Below are positions 51,802 to 60,556 of a DNA stretch of 64,000 bases, one piece after another (the first letter of the stretch is position 1; each line of letters starts with the position of its first letter). Below the pieces are notes generated by a model, which saw only the letters and a list, made by a program, of their open reading frames with translations, was not told where the DNA came from and made no database searches. Made by a program: the position numbers and the translations under genes. The stretch covers positions 1,736,001 to 1,800,000 of the forward strand of contig NZ_CP042301.2 of assembly GCF_007922615.2 (NCBI RefSeq), in the 5' to 3' direction. Source of the DNA: Nitratireductor mangrovi (GTDB lineage: Bacteria > Pseudomonadota > Alphaproteobacteria > Rhizobiales > Rhizobiaceae).

Positions 51802-54375
51802 ATGAAATCCCATGCAAAAGTGGTTGTGATCGGTGGCGGCGTCGTCGGCTGTTCGGTGCTCTATCACCTCGCCCGGGCAGGCTGGACCGACATTGTTCTG
51901 ATCGAGCGATCGGAGCTCACGTCGGGATCGTCATGGCATGCCGCGGGCGGCTTCCATACGCTCAATGGCGATCCCAACGTCGCCAAGCTGCAGGCCTACA
52001 CGGTGCAGCTCTACAGGGAGCTGGAGGAGCTTTCGGGCCAGTCATGCTCGCTTCACCTGACCGGCGGCGTGATGATGGCCGACAGCCCCGAGCGCATGGA
52101 TTTCCTCAGGCTCGCCCACGCCAAGGGCCGCTATCTCGGCATGGACACCGAACTGATCACGCCTTCCGAAGCCAAGGCGATGTTCCCCTTCATGGACGAG
52201 AGCCATTTCGTCGGCGCCATGTGGGACCCCGTCGAAGGCCATCTCGATCCCTCGGGCACCACCCACGCCTACGCAAAGGCGGCCCGCAAGCTCGGCGCCG
52301 AAATCGTCCTGCGCAACCGGGTCGTCGAACTCACCCAGGAAGCCGACGGGACCTGGAACGTCGTCACCGAGCAGGGCACGGTGCGCTGCGAGCATGTCGT
52401 CAATTGCGGCGGCCTGTGGGCGCGAGAGGTCGGTCGCATGGTCGGCGTCGAACTGCCGCTGCTCGCCATGGAGCATATGTATCTGCTGACCGAGCCGATG
52501 CCGGAAGTCGAGGCCTTCAATCGGGAAACCGGCCGCGAGATGGTCGGGGTGCTGGATTTCAAGGGGGAGATCTATACCCGCCAGGAACGCAACGGCATTC
52601 TGCTCGGAACCTACGAGAAGGCGTGCAAGCCGTGGTCGCCGCGCGAGACACCTTGGGATTTCGGCCACGAATTGCTGCAGCCGGACCTCGACCGCATCGC
52701 GCCGTCACTTGAGATCGGCTTCAGGCACTTCCCTGGCATAGCCAATGCCGGCATCAAGCAGGTGATCAACGGTCCTTTCACTTTCGCGCCGGACGGCAAC
52801 CCGCTGGTCGGCCCCGTGCAGGGGCTGACCAATTTCTGGTGTGCCTGCGCAGTCATGGCCGGCTTCAGCCAGGGCGGCGGCGTCGGCCTCGCGCTCTCAA
52901 ACTGGATGGTCAATGGCGATCCCGGCTTCGACGTCTGGGGCATGGATGTCGCCCGCTTCGGCGAATGGGCGAGCCTGCGCTACACCAATGCCAAGGTGCG
53001 CGAGAACTATTCGCGCCGTTTCTCGATCCGCTTTCCCAACGAGGAACTGCCGGCGGCGCGACCGGCCCAGACGACGCCGCTCTACGACACCATGGTCGCG
53101 CAGAACGCGGTGATGGGCGACAGCTGGGGCCTCGAAACGCCACTCTGGTTCGCGCCCGAAGGAAGCGAGGCAAAGGACATCGTCTCCTTCCACCGCTCCA
53201 ACGATTTCGACCACGTCGGCAACGAGGTGCGCAGGACGCGCGAATCGGTCGGCGTGACCGAGATCGCCAATTTCGCGAAATACGAAGTCAGCGGGTCCGG
53301 TTCGGAAGATTTCCTCAACCGGCTGATGACCAATCGCATGCCGCGGGCCGGGCGCATCGTGCTGACCCCGATGCTCAACGAGTTCGGCAAGCTGATCGGC
53401 GACTTCACGATCGCGAAGGCCGCGGAGGACCGCTTCATGATCTGGGGTTCGTCCGCGGCCGCGAAGTACCATATGCGCTGGTTCGAAAAACACCTGCCGA
53501 ATGACGGTACCGTCCGTATCCATCGTTTCGACCAGACCCTCGTCGGACTGTCGATCGCCGGCCCGAAATCACAAAAGCTGCTTCAGAAACTGGTCGATGC
53601 CGACGTCTCGTCCAAGGCGTTCCGCTTCATGGATTTCCGCGAGATGGCGGTCGCCGGCGCGCCGTGCATGGTCAACCGCATCACCTACACCGGCGATCTA
53701 GGCTACGAGATCTGGATGCAGCCAGCCTATGAACGGTTGGTCTATGAGGGGATCAAGCAGGCCGGCGAGGAATTCGGCATCGTCGATTTCGGCATGCGGG
53801 CGCTGCTGTCGATGCGGCTCGAAAAGAACTTCCCGACCTGGTTTCGCGAGCTCCGGCCGATCTACGGCCCGTTCGAGGGCGCGATGGAGCGTTTCGTCAA
53901 GCTCGAGAAGAACGATTTCATCGGGCGCGAGGCGGCAGCAGCCGAACACGCCAACGGGCCGAAACTGAGGCGGGTGTCGATGGTCGTTGACGCGCTCGAC
54001 GCCGACGTGATGGGCGACGAGCCGATCTGGGCCAGGGTCGACGGCCGCGATTTCGGCACCGTGGAAAAGCCGCACGGCTATGGCGCTCCGCGGTTTGGAC
54101 GGGACGGCAAGGAGGTGCGCGGTTCGGCGGCGGCGGACGGTGCCTCGAGCGTGCGGGGCATCCGCGACGGCGACTGGAGCGTGGTCGGCTGGGTGACCTC
54201 CGGCGGCTACGCGCACCATGTCGGCAAATCGATGGCGCAGGGATACGTGCCGGTCGAACTGGCCGAGAACGAAACAGACGGGCTCTTCGAGATCGAGATC
54301 CTCGGCCACCGCCGCCCGGCACGCATCAATGTCGAGCCATTGTTCGACCCGACCGGCGAAAAGATGCGCTCATAG
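51802..54375 (+). CDS. FAD-dependent oxidoreductase with GcvT domain (dimethylglycine/sarcosine dehydrogenase-like)
   Basis: An 857-residue protein. The N-terminal DAO domain (residues 1-~370) has the FAD motif VVVIGGGVVGCSVLYHL. It also has SGSSWHAAGG with His46, the residue that binds FAD covalently in dimethylglycine dehydrogenases. A FAO_M-type linker follows, then a GcvT aminomethyltransferase-like domain (about 430-830, with FMIWGSSAAAKYHMRW and NRITYTGDLGYEIWM). The last domain contains a variable Gly/Ala/Ser-rich insert around 770-790. Such enzymes demethylate N-methylated amines and pass the methyl group to tetrahydrofolate. It is third in the MttB-like/M24 operon, 30 bases after the M24 gene. 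Confidence 0.85.
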   Translation: MKSHAKVVVIGGGVVGCSVLYHLARAGWTDIVLIERSELTSGSSWHAAGGFHTLNGDPNVAKLQAYTVQLYRELEELSGQSCSLHLTGGVMMADSPERMDFLRLAHAKGRYLGMDTELITPSEAKAMFPFMDESHFVGAMWDPVEGHLDPSGTTHAYAKAARKLGAEIVLRNRVVELTQEADGTWNVVTEQGTVRCEHVVNCGGLWAREVGRMVGVELPLLAMEHMYLLTEPMPEVEAFNRETGREMVGVLDFKGEIYTRQERNGILLGTYEKACKPWSPRETPWDFGHELLQPDLDRIAPSLEIGFRHFPGIANAGIKQVINGPFTFAPDGNPLVGPVQGLTNFWCACAVMAGFSQGGGVGLALSNWMVNGDPGFDVWGMDVARFGEWASLRYTNAKVRENYSRRFSIRFPNEELPAARPAQTTPLYDTMVAQNAVMGDSWGLETPLWFAPEGSEAKDIVSFHRSNDFDHVGNEVRRTRESVGVTEIANFAKYEVSGSGSEDFLNRLMTNRMPRAGRIVLTPMLNEFGKLIGDFTIAKAAEDRFMIWGSSAAAKYHMRWFEKHLPNDGTVRIHRFDQTLVGLSIAGPKSQKLLQKLVDADVSSKAFRFMDFREMAVAGAPCMVNRITYTGDLGYEIWMQPAYERLVYEGIKQAGEEFGIVDFGMRALLSMRLEKNFPTWFRELRPIYGPFEGAMERFVKLEKNDFIGREAAAAEHANGPKLRRVSMVVDALDADVMGDEPIWARVDGRDFGTVEKPHGYGAPRFGRDGKEVRGSAAADGASSVRGIRDGDWSVVGWVTSGGYAHHVGKSMAQGYVPVELAENETDGLFEIEILGHRRPARINVEPLFDPTGEKMRS

Positions 54376-54397
54376 AGCAGCGCCCCTTTCGGTACGC

Positions 54398-54685
54398 CTA
54401 CTTCGTGCAGCCGTTGACGTTCTTGGCGCAATAGGGATCGACGCTCACGCCGGGGCAGCAATAAGGCAGTTCGTCCGAGCAATACGCGCCGCTGCCTGTC
54501 GGGCATTCGGCGCCTGCGACAGGCACCAGCGGCGTTCCGGCCGCGGGCGGCACCGGACGCTCGCCTTTGAACACGACCACCGTCATCGGCACCGAATTTT
54601 CGGACGCCGCGCCAGCCCGACCGGGCACGAGCATCATCGTAAGCACTGCTGCGGCGAGAAACGGCATTTTGAGGACATGCGACAT
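54398..54685 (-). CDS. Small exported cysteine-rich protein
   Basis: A 95-residue protein with a signal peptide (MSHVLKMPFLAAAVLTMMLVPGRAGA), a proline-rich middle and a C-terminal cysteine cluster: ECPTGSGAYCSDELPYCCPG and then YCAKNVNGCTK, seven cysteines in about 33 residues. This looks like a disulfide-stabilised knot in the periplasm or outside the cell. I do not recognise a family. It is convergent with the flavoprotein gene and divergent from the nitroreductase gene. Confidence 0.6.
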   Translation of the reverse strand: MSHVLKMPFLAAAVLTMMLVPGRAGAASENSVPMTVVVFKGERPVPPAAGTPLVPVAGAECPTGSGAYCSDELPYCCPGVSVDPYCAKNVNGCTK

Positions 54686-54790
54686 GAGGACCTCCCTTCG
54701 CATGCGGCCGGCAATCCGGCCGCCCGGAGATGCCAGCTTGATCCGCGGGTCGCCTGCGGCCACTCTCACAGGCCACAGGGAGGAACCCGC

Positions 54791-55603
54791 ATGGCCAATC
54801 ATACAACATCTTTGCACGCACCGGCGGTCAATCTTGCCGAGGCCGAGGCCGCCGTCGACCTGCCGCCGATCGGTTCGCGCGAACGCTACGACGTCCTGAT
54901 GCAGGTGGTGACGAACCGCGTCACCGTGCGCGCCTTCGATCCCGATTTCGAGGTGCCTCGCGAGCATTTCGAGCTGATCCTGGAGGCTGCACGCCACGCG
55001 CCGTCCGGCGCCAACTCGCAGCCTTGGCATTTCATCGTCGTCACCGACAAGGCGCTGAAGGCCGAGATTTCGGGCTATTTCGTCGAGGAACAGCGCCGCC
55101 GCGCCAAGCTGAAGATGAAGTTCCCGACGCCCGACTATCGCGGGCTCGAGACCGCGCCCGGCCTGATCGTCGTTGCCACCGATTTTCGCTGGGTAAACGC
55201 CTTCCCCGTGCTCAGGGACGACGAATCCGACCTGAACCGCATGTACAGGGAAAACGCCGAGCGCATCCTGTTGCAGTCGGTTGCCGCCGCCACCATGTCC
55301 GCGCACCTCGCCGCCGCAGCCCTCGGCTACAATGTCTGGTGGGTCACCGCGATCGGCCAGGAGGCGGCGCAGGAGGCGATGAAACCGCGCCTCGGCATTC
55401 CGGAGGAACTGTCTATCCTCGACATCATGGCCTTCGGACCGCCGGCCAAGACGCCTTACAAGCGCTGGCGGCGCGACCTCGATGCGATCACCAACTGGAA
55501 CCGCTTCGATCCCGGACATCACATGAGCGACGCCGAACTGGACGACTGGATCCACAACCAGCGCCACCGCGTCATGTACAAGGACGCCTCCAAGATCGAC
55601 TGA
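54791..55603 (+). CDS. Nitroreductase-family flavoprotein
   Basis: A 270-residue FMN-dependent nitroreductase-fold protein. The N-terminal motif NRVTVRAFDPDFEVPREHFELILEAARHAPSGANSQPWHFIV is partly diagnostic (RxxRxF/APSGxNxQPW). The C-terminus is extended (RWRRDLDAITNWNRFDPGHHMSDAELDDWIH) compared with the usual ~220 residues. Long members of this kind reduce or dehalogenate small substrates, but the substrate here is unknown. The ATG at 54791 follows GGGAGGAA. The dddP-like gene starts 112 bases downstream in the same direction. Confidence 0.85.
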   Translation: MANHTTSLHAPAVNLAEAEAAVDLPPIGSRERYDVLMQVVTNRVTVRAFDPDFEVPREHFELILEAARHAPSGANSQPWHFIVVTDKALKAEISGYFVEEQRRRAKLKMKFPTPDYRGLETAPGLIVVATDFRWVNAFPVLRDDESDLNRMYRENAERILLQSVAAATMSAHLAAAALGYNVWWVTAIGQEAAQEAMKPRLGIPEELSILDIMAFGPPAKTPYKRWRRDLDAITNWNRFDPGHHMSDAELDDWIHNQRHRVMYKDASKID

Positions 55604-55715
55604 GCCGGTCGAGCGGCACGTGCTCGCCGGCGCGTCCGAATCCCGCAAGTCCGTGTCGGCTTTGTGCGTTGTCGCCCCTGTGGAATGCCTCCAGTCTCGC
55701 TTGAACGGAGGCGCC

Positions 55716-57083
55716 ATGGACACAGACCCCAAAGCCGGCTTCGGCCGCCATCGCAAGATCATGCCGTTCCTGCCCGACCTCGCGGACCCACGCGACGAAG
55801 CCGCACTGCTCAAGGCCTCACGTGAAAAGGCAGGCTTGCTCAACCAGCACGTACTTGGCTACGGCGCGCTGGCCGAGGCCGAATGGGCGGCCGCCGGCAT
55901 TCCCGATCCCGACCTTGGCGCCATGCGCCGATACCGCCTCGAGCGTATCCGCGCCGAGCTTGCCCGGCACGACTATGCCGGCCTGATTGTCTACGATCCC
56001 GTCAATATCCGCTACGCCACCGACAGCACCAACATGCAGCTCTGGGTGACGCACAATGCCACCCGCTTCTGCTTTGTCGGCGCCAATGGCCGGGTGATCC
56101 TCTACGACTACCACCACAGCGAACATCTTTCCGACCATTCCGGGGTGGTCGACGAGGTGCGCCCATGCCTTTCGACGATCTTCATGTATGGCGGGGACCT
56201 GATCACCGAGCGCATCGGCCGCTGGGCCGACGAGGTCGCCGACCTTGTGCGCACCGAATGCGGCACGAACCGCCGCATCGCCTTCGATCTGCTGCAGCCG
56301 GACGCCTACGCCGCGCTGGTCGCCCGCGGTATCTCGGTGCATGACGGCCAGCAGGTCATCGAGCGGGCGCGGTCCGTCAAGTCGCCCGACGAAATCCTGT
56401 GCATGCGCCGCGCGATCACCGCCTGCGAGCGCGCCATGGGTGAAATGGAGGCGGGTCTGCGGCCCGGGATGAGCGAGAACGATCTCTGGGCGCTGCTGCA
56501 CCATGGCAACATCGTGCGCGGCGGCGAATGGATCGAAACCCGGCTGCTGGCCTCCGGTCCCCGTACCAATCCCTGGTTCCAGGAGTCGTCGTCGCGCGTC
56601 ATCGAGGCTGGCGACCTCGTCGCCTTCGACACTGACCTCATCGGGCCCTACGGCTTTTGCGCCGACATCTCGCGTACATGGCTGGCCGGTGACGGGTTGC
56701 CAGATGGCGAACAACGCACGCTCTACGGCATTGCCGCAGATCAGGTCGCGCACAACACCGCGCTGCTGAAACCCGGAATGAGTTTCCGGGAACTCTGGGA
56801 AACCGCGAAGCTGCTTCCCGAGGACTGCCTGCCCAACCGCTATGGCTGCCTCTATCACGGCGCTGGGCTTTGCGACGAGTACCCGACCATCCCCTATCCG
56901 CAGGATGTGGAGCCCGACATTCCGGCCGACGACGTGCTTCTGCCGGGCATGGTGTTGTGCGTGGAAAGCTACACCGGCCGTCTCGGCGGCCATGAAGGCG
57001 TCAAGCTCGAACAGCAGGTTCTGATTACGGAAACGGGCTGCGAGCAGTTGTCCGCCTACCCGCTCGACGAGCGGCTGGGCTAG
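55716..57083 (+). CDS. dddP: DMSP lyase DddP
   Basis: A 455-residue M24-fold protein that matches DddP, the enzyme cleaving dimethylsulfoniopropionate (DMSP) to dimethyl sulfide and acrylate. DddP-like stretches include DPVNIRYATDSTNMQLW and RGGEWIETRLLASGPRTNPW. The iron ligands are Asp305, Asp307, Asp317, His381, Glu417 and Glu432, and the catalytic Asp387 (HGAGLCDEYP) and Tyr376 are present. The spacing equals that of Ruegeria DddP (295, 297, 307, 371, 406, 421; 377; 366) with a shift of 10-11, as I recall those numbers. CGGAGG precedes the ATG at 55716. It has no signal peptide. No acrylate-use genes are adjacent. A general peptidase role is much less likely. Confidence 0.88.
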   Translation: MDTDPKAGFGRHRKIMPFLPDLADPRDEAALLKASREKAGLLNQHVLGYGALAEAEWAAAGIPDPDLGAMRRYRLERIRAELARHDYAGLIVYDPVNIRYATDSTNMQLWVTHNATRFCFVGANGRVILYDYHHSEHLSDHSGVVDEVRPCLSTIFMYGGDLITERIGRWADEVADLVRTECGTNRRIAFDLLQPDAYAALVARGISVHDGQQVIERARSVKSPDEILCMRRAITACERAMGEMEAGLRPGMSENDLWALLHHGNIVRGGEWIETRLLASGPRTNPWFQESSSRVIEAGDLVAFDTDLIGPYGFCADISRTWLAGDGLPDGEQRTLYGIAADQVAHNTALLKPGMSFRELWETAKLLPEDCLPNRYGCLYHGAGLCDEYPTIPYPQDVEPDIPADDVLLPGMVLCVESYTGRLGGHEGVKLEQQVLITETGCEQLSAYPLDERLG

Positions 57084-57110
57084 CGCAATAGGAAAAAAGT
57101 GCCTCGCATT

Positions 57111-58397
57111 CTACCGCAGGCCTTTGCCGATAAAATATTCCGCGTCTCGAACGAATTCCATGATCCAGTCCCATACCGAATCATGGATACGCTCAACGGT
57201 GTTCCGGTCTCCGTTCATCATGAACACGGCAGCGTCCGAACCCTCGCTAGCCGGGATGAATGTCGGATAGTCGCCCTGCCGCGCCGAAATGAAGAATACG
57301 GGTCCCGTCTCCGGCAGTGACACGCCGTCAGCTTCGAAATCCTGCATCGCGCTTCGGCCGTGGCGATTCACCTCGTCGAGCCGATCGGCGTAGATCCAGA
57401 ACTCCATGCGGTCGACGAGCCGACCGGCGCCGTGGCCGATGAGACGCAGAATTTCCTTGTACGCGTCCGGCAGCGGGCCGTAGCGATCCTCGATCTGTCG
57501 GATTTCCGCCTGGGTGCAACCGCGTATTTCGTCCGGGGATGCGATTCCGCCCTCGATCAGCTTCCGGCGCAGCAAACGCGCGTCCGGCCGGTCCTGTATC
57601 GCGTTCCGGATCGCTTCGTGAAGGTCTGCCACTACCCTCGACGAGATATAGGGAAGTCCCGGCCGAAATCCGGTCCACCCAACCACCGCGACCTCCCGCG
57701 CTGCTGGCTCAAAACGCTGCGCCAGCGACCAGGTCCGGCAGTCTATCGCGGCGATGTCGGCCCGGCCCTCTGCGACCGCTCGGATCGAGAGCCGGTGAGC
57801 CCCCGTCTCGACGAGCGCCGAAAACACGCCGATATCTTGCCCGGCGGCCTCGAGATCCTGCCGCAGCGCAATCATGCCGGACATCGAATGCGGCTCGTTG
57901 AAGGCCAGACGCCGCCCTTTCAGAATTTCAACCGGTAGCACGGGCCTGCCGTCCGGCGGGCGGGGCGCGCCGCGATTGCCCCAGGCGCTGGCTGACCCCC
58001 GCCGCATCAGCAGCGCGCTGGAATAGGACGTGCCACGGCCGCCCTTGTATGGCGCATAATCGGGTTGACCGACGACGGCCACTTCCTTTGAGAGCCCGGT
58101 TTCCTGCATCGGCCCCCAGCAGGTCTGGCCGAAAAGCAGTGCCGGATGCCGCCACAGCGTCGCGAAGTCGAATTCATCCGGCGGTAGTGTCGCCGGATCG
58201 GGCGCAATCACCGCGCCGTGCGCATCACGGATGCCGCCGGGAACCGCCGGCAGGTCGGCGTTGCGGCGAGCCAGCACGACCGGCGCATCGATGCCTGCCG
58301 CGACGAGCCGGTCGCGGATCGCGGCCCACTGCGCGTCGGTCTCGGCCCGCACTTCGGGCCAGTCATACATGGGCAGTGCGGCGACGAACGAACTCAT
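57111..58397 (-). CDS. Cytoplasmic PhnD-like domain fused to SMI1/KNR4 (SUKH) domain
   Basis: A 428-residue protein in two parts. Residues 1-~265 look like a phosphate/phosphonate ABC binding protein (PhnD type): LLFGQTCWGPMQ, VVGQPDYAPYKGGRGTSYSSAL, LKGRRLAFNEPHSMSGMIAL and VAEGRADIAAIDCRTW. There is no signal peptide, so it should stay in the cytoplasm. Residues ~290-428 look like an SMI1/KNR4 (SUKH) domain: EIRQIEDRYGPLPDAYKEILRLIGHGAG, MEFWIYADRLDEVN, and a tail with WDWIMEFVRDAEYFIG. SUKH domains are immunity or binding modules in toxin systems. I do not know a described fusion of these two. The frame is continuous with no sign of a frameshift. Confidence 0.78.
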   Translation of the reverse strand: MSSFVAALPMYDWPEVRAETDAQWAAIRDRLVAAGIDAPVVLARRNADLPAVPGGIRDAHGAVIAPDPATLPPDEFDFATLWRHPALLFGQTCWGPMQETGLSKEVAVVGQPDYAPYKGGRGTSYSSALLMRRGSASAWGNRGAPRPPDGRPVLPVEILKGRRLAFNEPHSMSGMIALRQDLEAAGQDIGVFSALVETGAHRLSIRAVAEGRADIAAIDCRTWSLAQRFEPAAREVAVVGWTGFRPGLPYISSRVVADLHEAIRNAIQDRPDARLLRRKLIEGGIASPDEIRGCTQAEIRQIEDRYGPLPDAYKEILRLIGHGAGRLVDRMEFWIYADRLDEVNRHGRSAMQDFEADGVSLPETGPVFFISARQGDYPTFIPASEGSDAAVFMMNGDRNTVERIHDSVWDWIMEFVRDAEYFIGKGLR

Positions 58398-58445
58398 GCA
58401 GCCTTATGCCGGCCCGGGCGGGTAATGAGCAAGCGGGCCGCCGCC

Positions 58446-59456
58446 TCAGTCTTTCGGCGGCCTTGCCGGCACCGGCACGGTGCCGCCGAGATTGCCGACG
58501 CCGTGGCTGCGCACACGGGGGCGGAAAGCGCGACCGGGCTCGGGCGCACGACGCAATGCGGGATGCACGACCGGCTCCTTGGCCTTGAGCGCAAAGGCGC
58601 GAAACAGGGCCAGGTAGTTCGGATAGACATAACCGTCGTTGCGCGCGACCCACTCGGCGCGCCGTTCGGCAAACAGTCCCGGCAAACGGTACCACGGGGC
58701 GTTGGGCAGCTTGTGATGCACAAGATGCAAATTGTTGTTGAGGAACAGCAACGCCAGCGGTGACCGTTCCACGATGATGGTGCGACCGTCGGGTCGTTCC
58801 GACCACTGGTGCTCGGCATAGGTGCGAATCGAGATCAGCGCCTGCCCGATCCAGACCGGACCGACGACGTAGAGCCAGAGCGGCATGTCGAAAACCAGCA
58901 CCACGACAGGAATGACCGCGGCCAGCCCCGCCGCATGCAGGAGCCATGCCTTTCGGACCGAGCGTTCGCCCGCCGCCATCAGCCGGATATCGGCGATGAA
59001 GAAGCCGATGCTGCCGAGCCAGGGATTGATGAGCAACCGGCCGAGCATGGTGTTGTTGGCGCCAAGCAGAAACTTCATCGCCGGCGGCAGCGCCTCGTGC
59101 TTCCAAAGCGCCCGGTAGTAGCTCTCGGGATCGTCGAACGGGTCGGTGAGGCGTTCGTCGGCATGGTGCCGCAAATGAATGGCCTTGAAACGCCGGAACG
59201 GCCACACGAGCCCGACCGGCAGCGCTACCAGGGCCTCGTTGAGACGAGCATTGCGCGTCGGATGGCCGTGCGAGGCCTCGTGCATCAATGAGGATTGCAG
59301 GGCGAGGATGACACCCAGCACAACAATGGCGAAGGCTGGATAAAGCGGCCACAGGTAGAAGCCGGCTGCCAACCAGCTTCCGTAGCAGATGAAAATCAGC
59401 CCCACTGTGGGCCATTCCACGGGGCCGATGCCGCCGCGGGAGTGTTGCCTGGTCAT
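58446..59456 (-). CDS. Membrane fatty acid desaturase
   Basis: A 336-residue membrane di-iron desaturase/hydroxylase-type protein. The three histidine boxes are visible: HEASH (59-63), HLRHH (94-98) and HLVHH (about 244-248). Hydrophobic helices flank them (VGLIFICYGSWLAAGFYLW, IVVLGVILALQSSLM). It introduces a double bond or a hydroxyl into a lipid acyl chain or a similar substrate. The ATG at 59456 (MTRQHSRGG) is preferred to a longer upstream frame. It is divergent from the XRE regulator, which may control it. Confidence 0.85.
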   Translation of the reverse strand: MTRQHSRGGIGPVEWPTVGLIFICYGSWLAAGFYLWPLYPAFAIVVLGVILALQSSLMHEASHGHPTRNARLNEALVALPVGLVWPFRRFKAIHLRHHADERLTDPFDDPESYYRALWKHEALPPAMKFLLGANNTMLGRLLINPWLGSIGFFIADIRLMAAGERSVRKAWLLHAAGLAAVIPVVVLVFDMPLWLYVVGPVWIGQALISIRTYAEHQWSERPDGRTIIVERSPLALLFLNNNLHLVHHKLPNAPWYRLPGLFAERRAEWVARNDGYVYPNYLALFRAFALKAKEPVVHPALRRAPEPGRAFRPRVRSHGVGNLGGTVPVPARPPKD

Positions 59457-59624
59457 CCTTGTCAATGTGCCTTTGCTGCGGAATCGACTGATTCCTGACA
59501 CAAGCTTGTCAGCAGCAGGCGTTTTGCTCAATGCGAGAACGCGCACGAAGCGTTGATTTCGCGCACCTTCATACGCTACCGTTTACTATTGTAATCATCA
59601 CAGCCGGCAGCGAAAGGGTCATCG

Positions 59625-60500
59625 ATGGACAAGCGCGACCTCTCCGGACAGTTCCGCGAGCGCCTCAAGGCGCTGCTGCAGCGTTCCGGCGCCAATCAAT
59701 CAGCCTTTGCGTCGAGCGTTGGCATCGACCGTTCCGCGCTCTCGCAGCTCCTCTCGGGAGCCACCACCCGGCTGCCGCGCGCCGAAACGCTGATGAACAT
59801 CGCCGAGCGCTATCGCGTCTCGCTCGACTGGCTTCTTGGCCTCAGCCAGGACGAAGGCCTGACCGGCGAAATCCGTGAGACCTTCGAGATCGAGGAAAGC
59901 GGCGGCGGCTTTGATCGCACGCTCCTCGCCAAATGGCACGCCGAGGCAGCCGGAACCAAGATCCGCTACGTGCCTGCCGGCCTGCCCGATCTCCTGCGCA
60001 CCGACGCGCTGATCGAATACGAGGCCAACATCACCAGCCGCAGCCGCGAAAGCCAGTACGACGAAACCCAGTACCGCATCGACTACACCCGCCGCCCGGA
60101 GACCGACATGGAGGTGTGCATGCCACGCCACATGCTCGACATCTTCGCCGCCGGCATGGGTGTTTGGCGCGAATTCCCCGAGCGCTCGCGCCGCGCTCAG
60201 CTCGAACACATGGCCCGGCTTCTGGACGAACTCTACCCCGCCTTCCGCCTGTTTCTCTATGACGGGCTGGCGCGTTATTCGATCCCCTACACGATCTTCG
60301 GACCCTATCGCGCCGCAATCTTCGCCGGAGACATGTATCTGGTCCTGAACGCCACCTCGGCGATCCAGACGCTGACCCGTCATTTCGACAATCTGATCCG
60401 CGCTGCCGTCATCAATCCGCACGAATCGGCAGCCTACGCCGCTGAGTTGGCAAAGAGGTCGAGTTCCGGTTTCTCGCCGCATCTCGATCGATTGACGTGA
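59625..60500 (+). CDS. XRE-family transcriptional regulator with C-terminal sensor domain
   Basis: A 291-residue protein. The N-terminal helix-turn-helix (FRERLKALLQRSGANQSAFASSVGIDRSALSQLLSG) is of the XRE/Cro type. The ~200-residue C-terminal part (ALIEYEANITSRSRESQYDETQY; MLDIFAAGMGVWREFPERSRR) has no motif I can name; it may bind a ligand. It is divergent from the fatty acid desaturase across 168 bases, a layout that suggests local control of lipid modification. Its stop codon touches the palindrome upstream of the methyltransferase gene. Confidence 0.83.
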   Translation: MDKRDLSGQFRERLKALLQRSGANQSAFASSVGIDRSALSQLLSGATTRLPRAETLMNIAERYRVSLDWLLGLSQDEGLTGEIRETFEIEESGGGFDRTLLAKWHAEAAGTKIRYVPAGLPDLLRTDALIEYEANITSRSRESQYDETQYRIDYTRRPETDMEVCMPRHMLDIFAAGMGVWREFPERSRRAQLEHMARLLDELYPAFRLFLYDGLARYSIPYTIFGPYRAAIFAGDMYLVLNATSAIQTLTRHFDNLIRAAVINPHESAAYAAELAKRSSSGFSPHLDRLT

Positions 60501-60520
60501 TATAAAGATTTCTTTATATC
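60499..60520. promoter_or_regulatory. Palindromic operator upstream of the homocysteine methyltransferase gene
   Basis: GATATAAAG-ATTT-CTTTATATC is a perfect 9+9 inverted repeat, 36 bases before the methyltransferase start at 60557. In alphaproteobacteria similar ATATAAAG/CTTTATAT dyads precede methionine-cycle genes and are attributed to ArsR-type SahR or related regulators. The AT-rich block contrasts with its GC-rich surroundings. Which regulator binds it here is inference. Confidence 0.78.
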
Positions 60521-60556
60521 GTTATGCAAGATCTTCTTACGCGAAAGCCCCCACCG

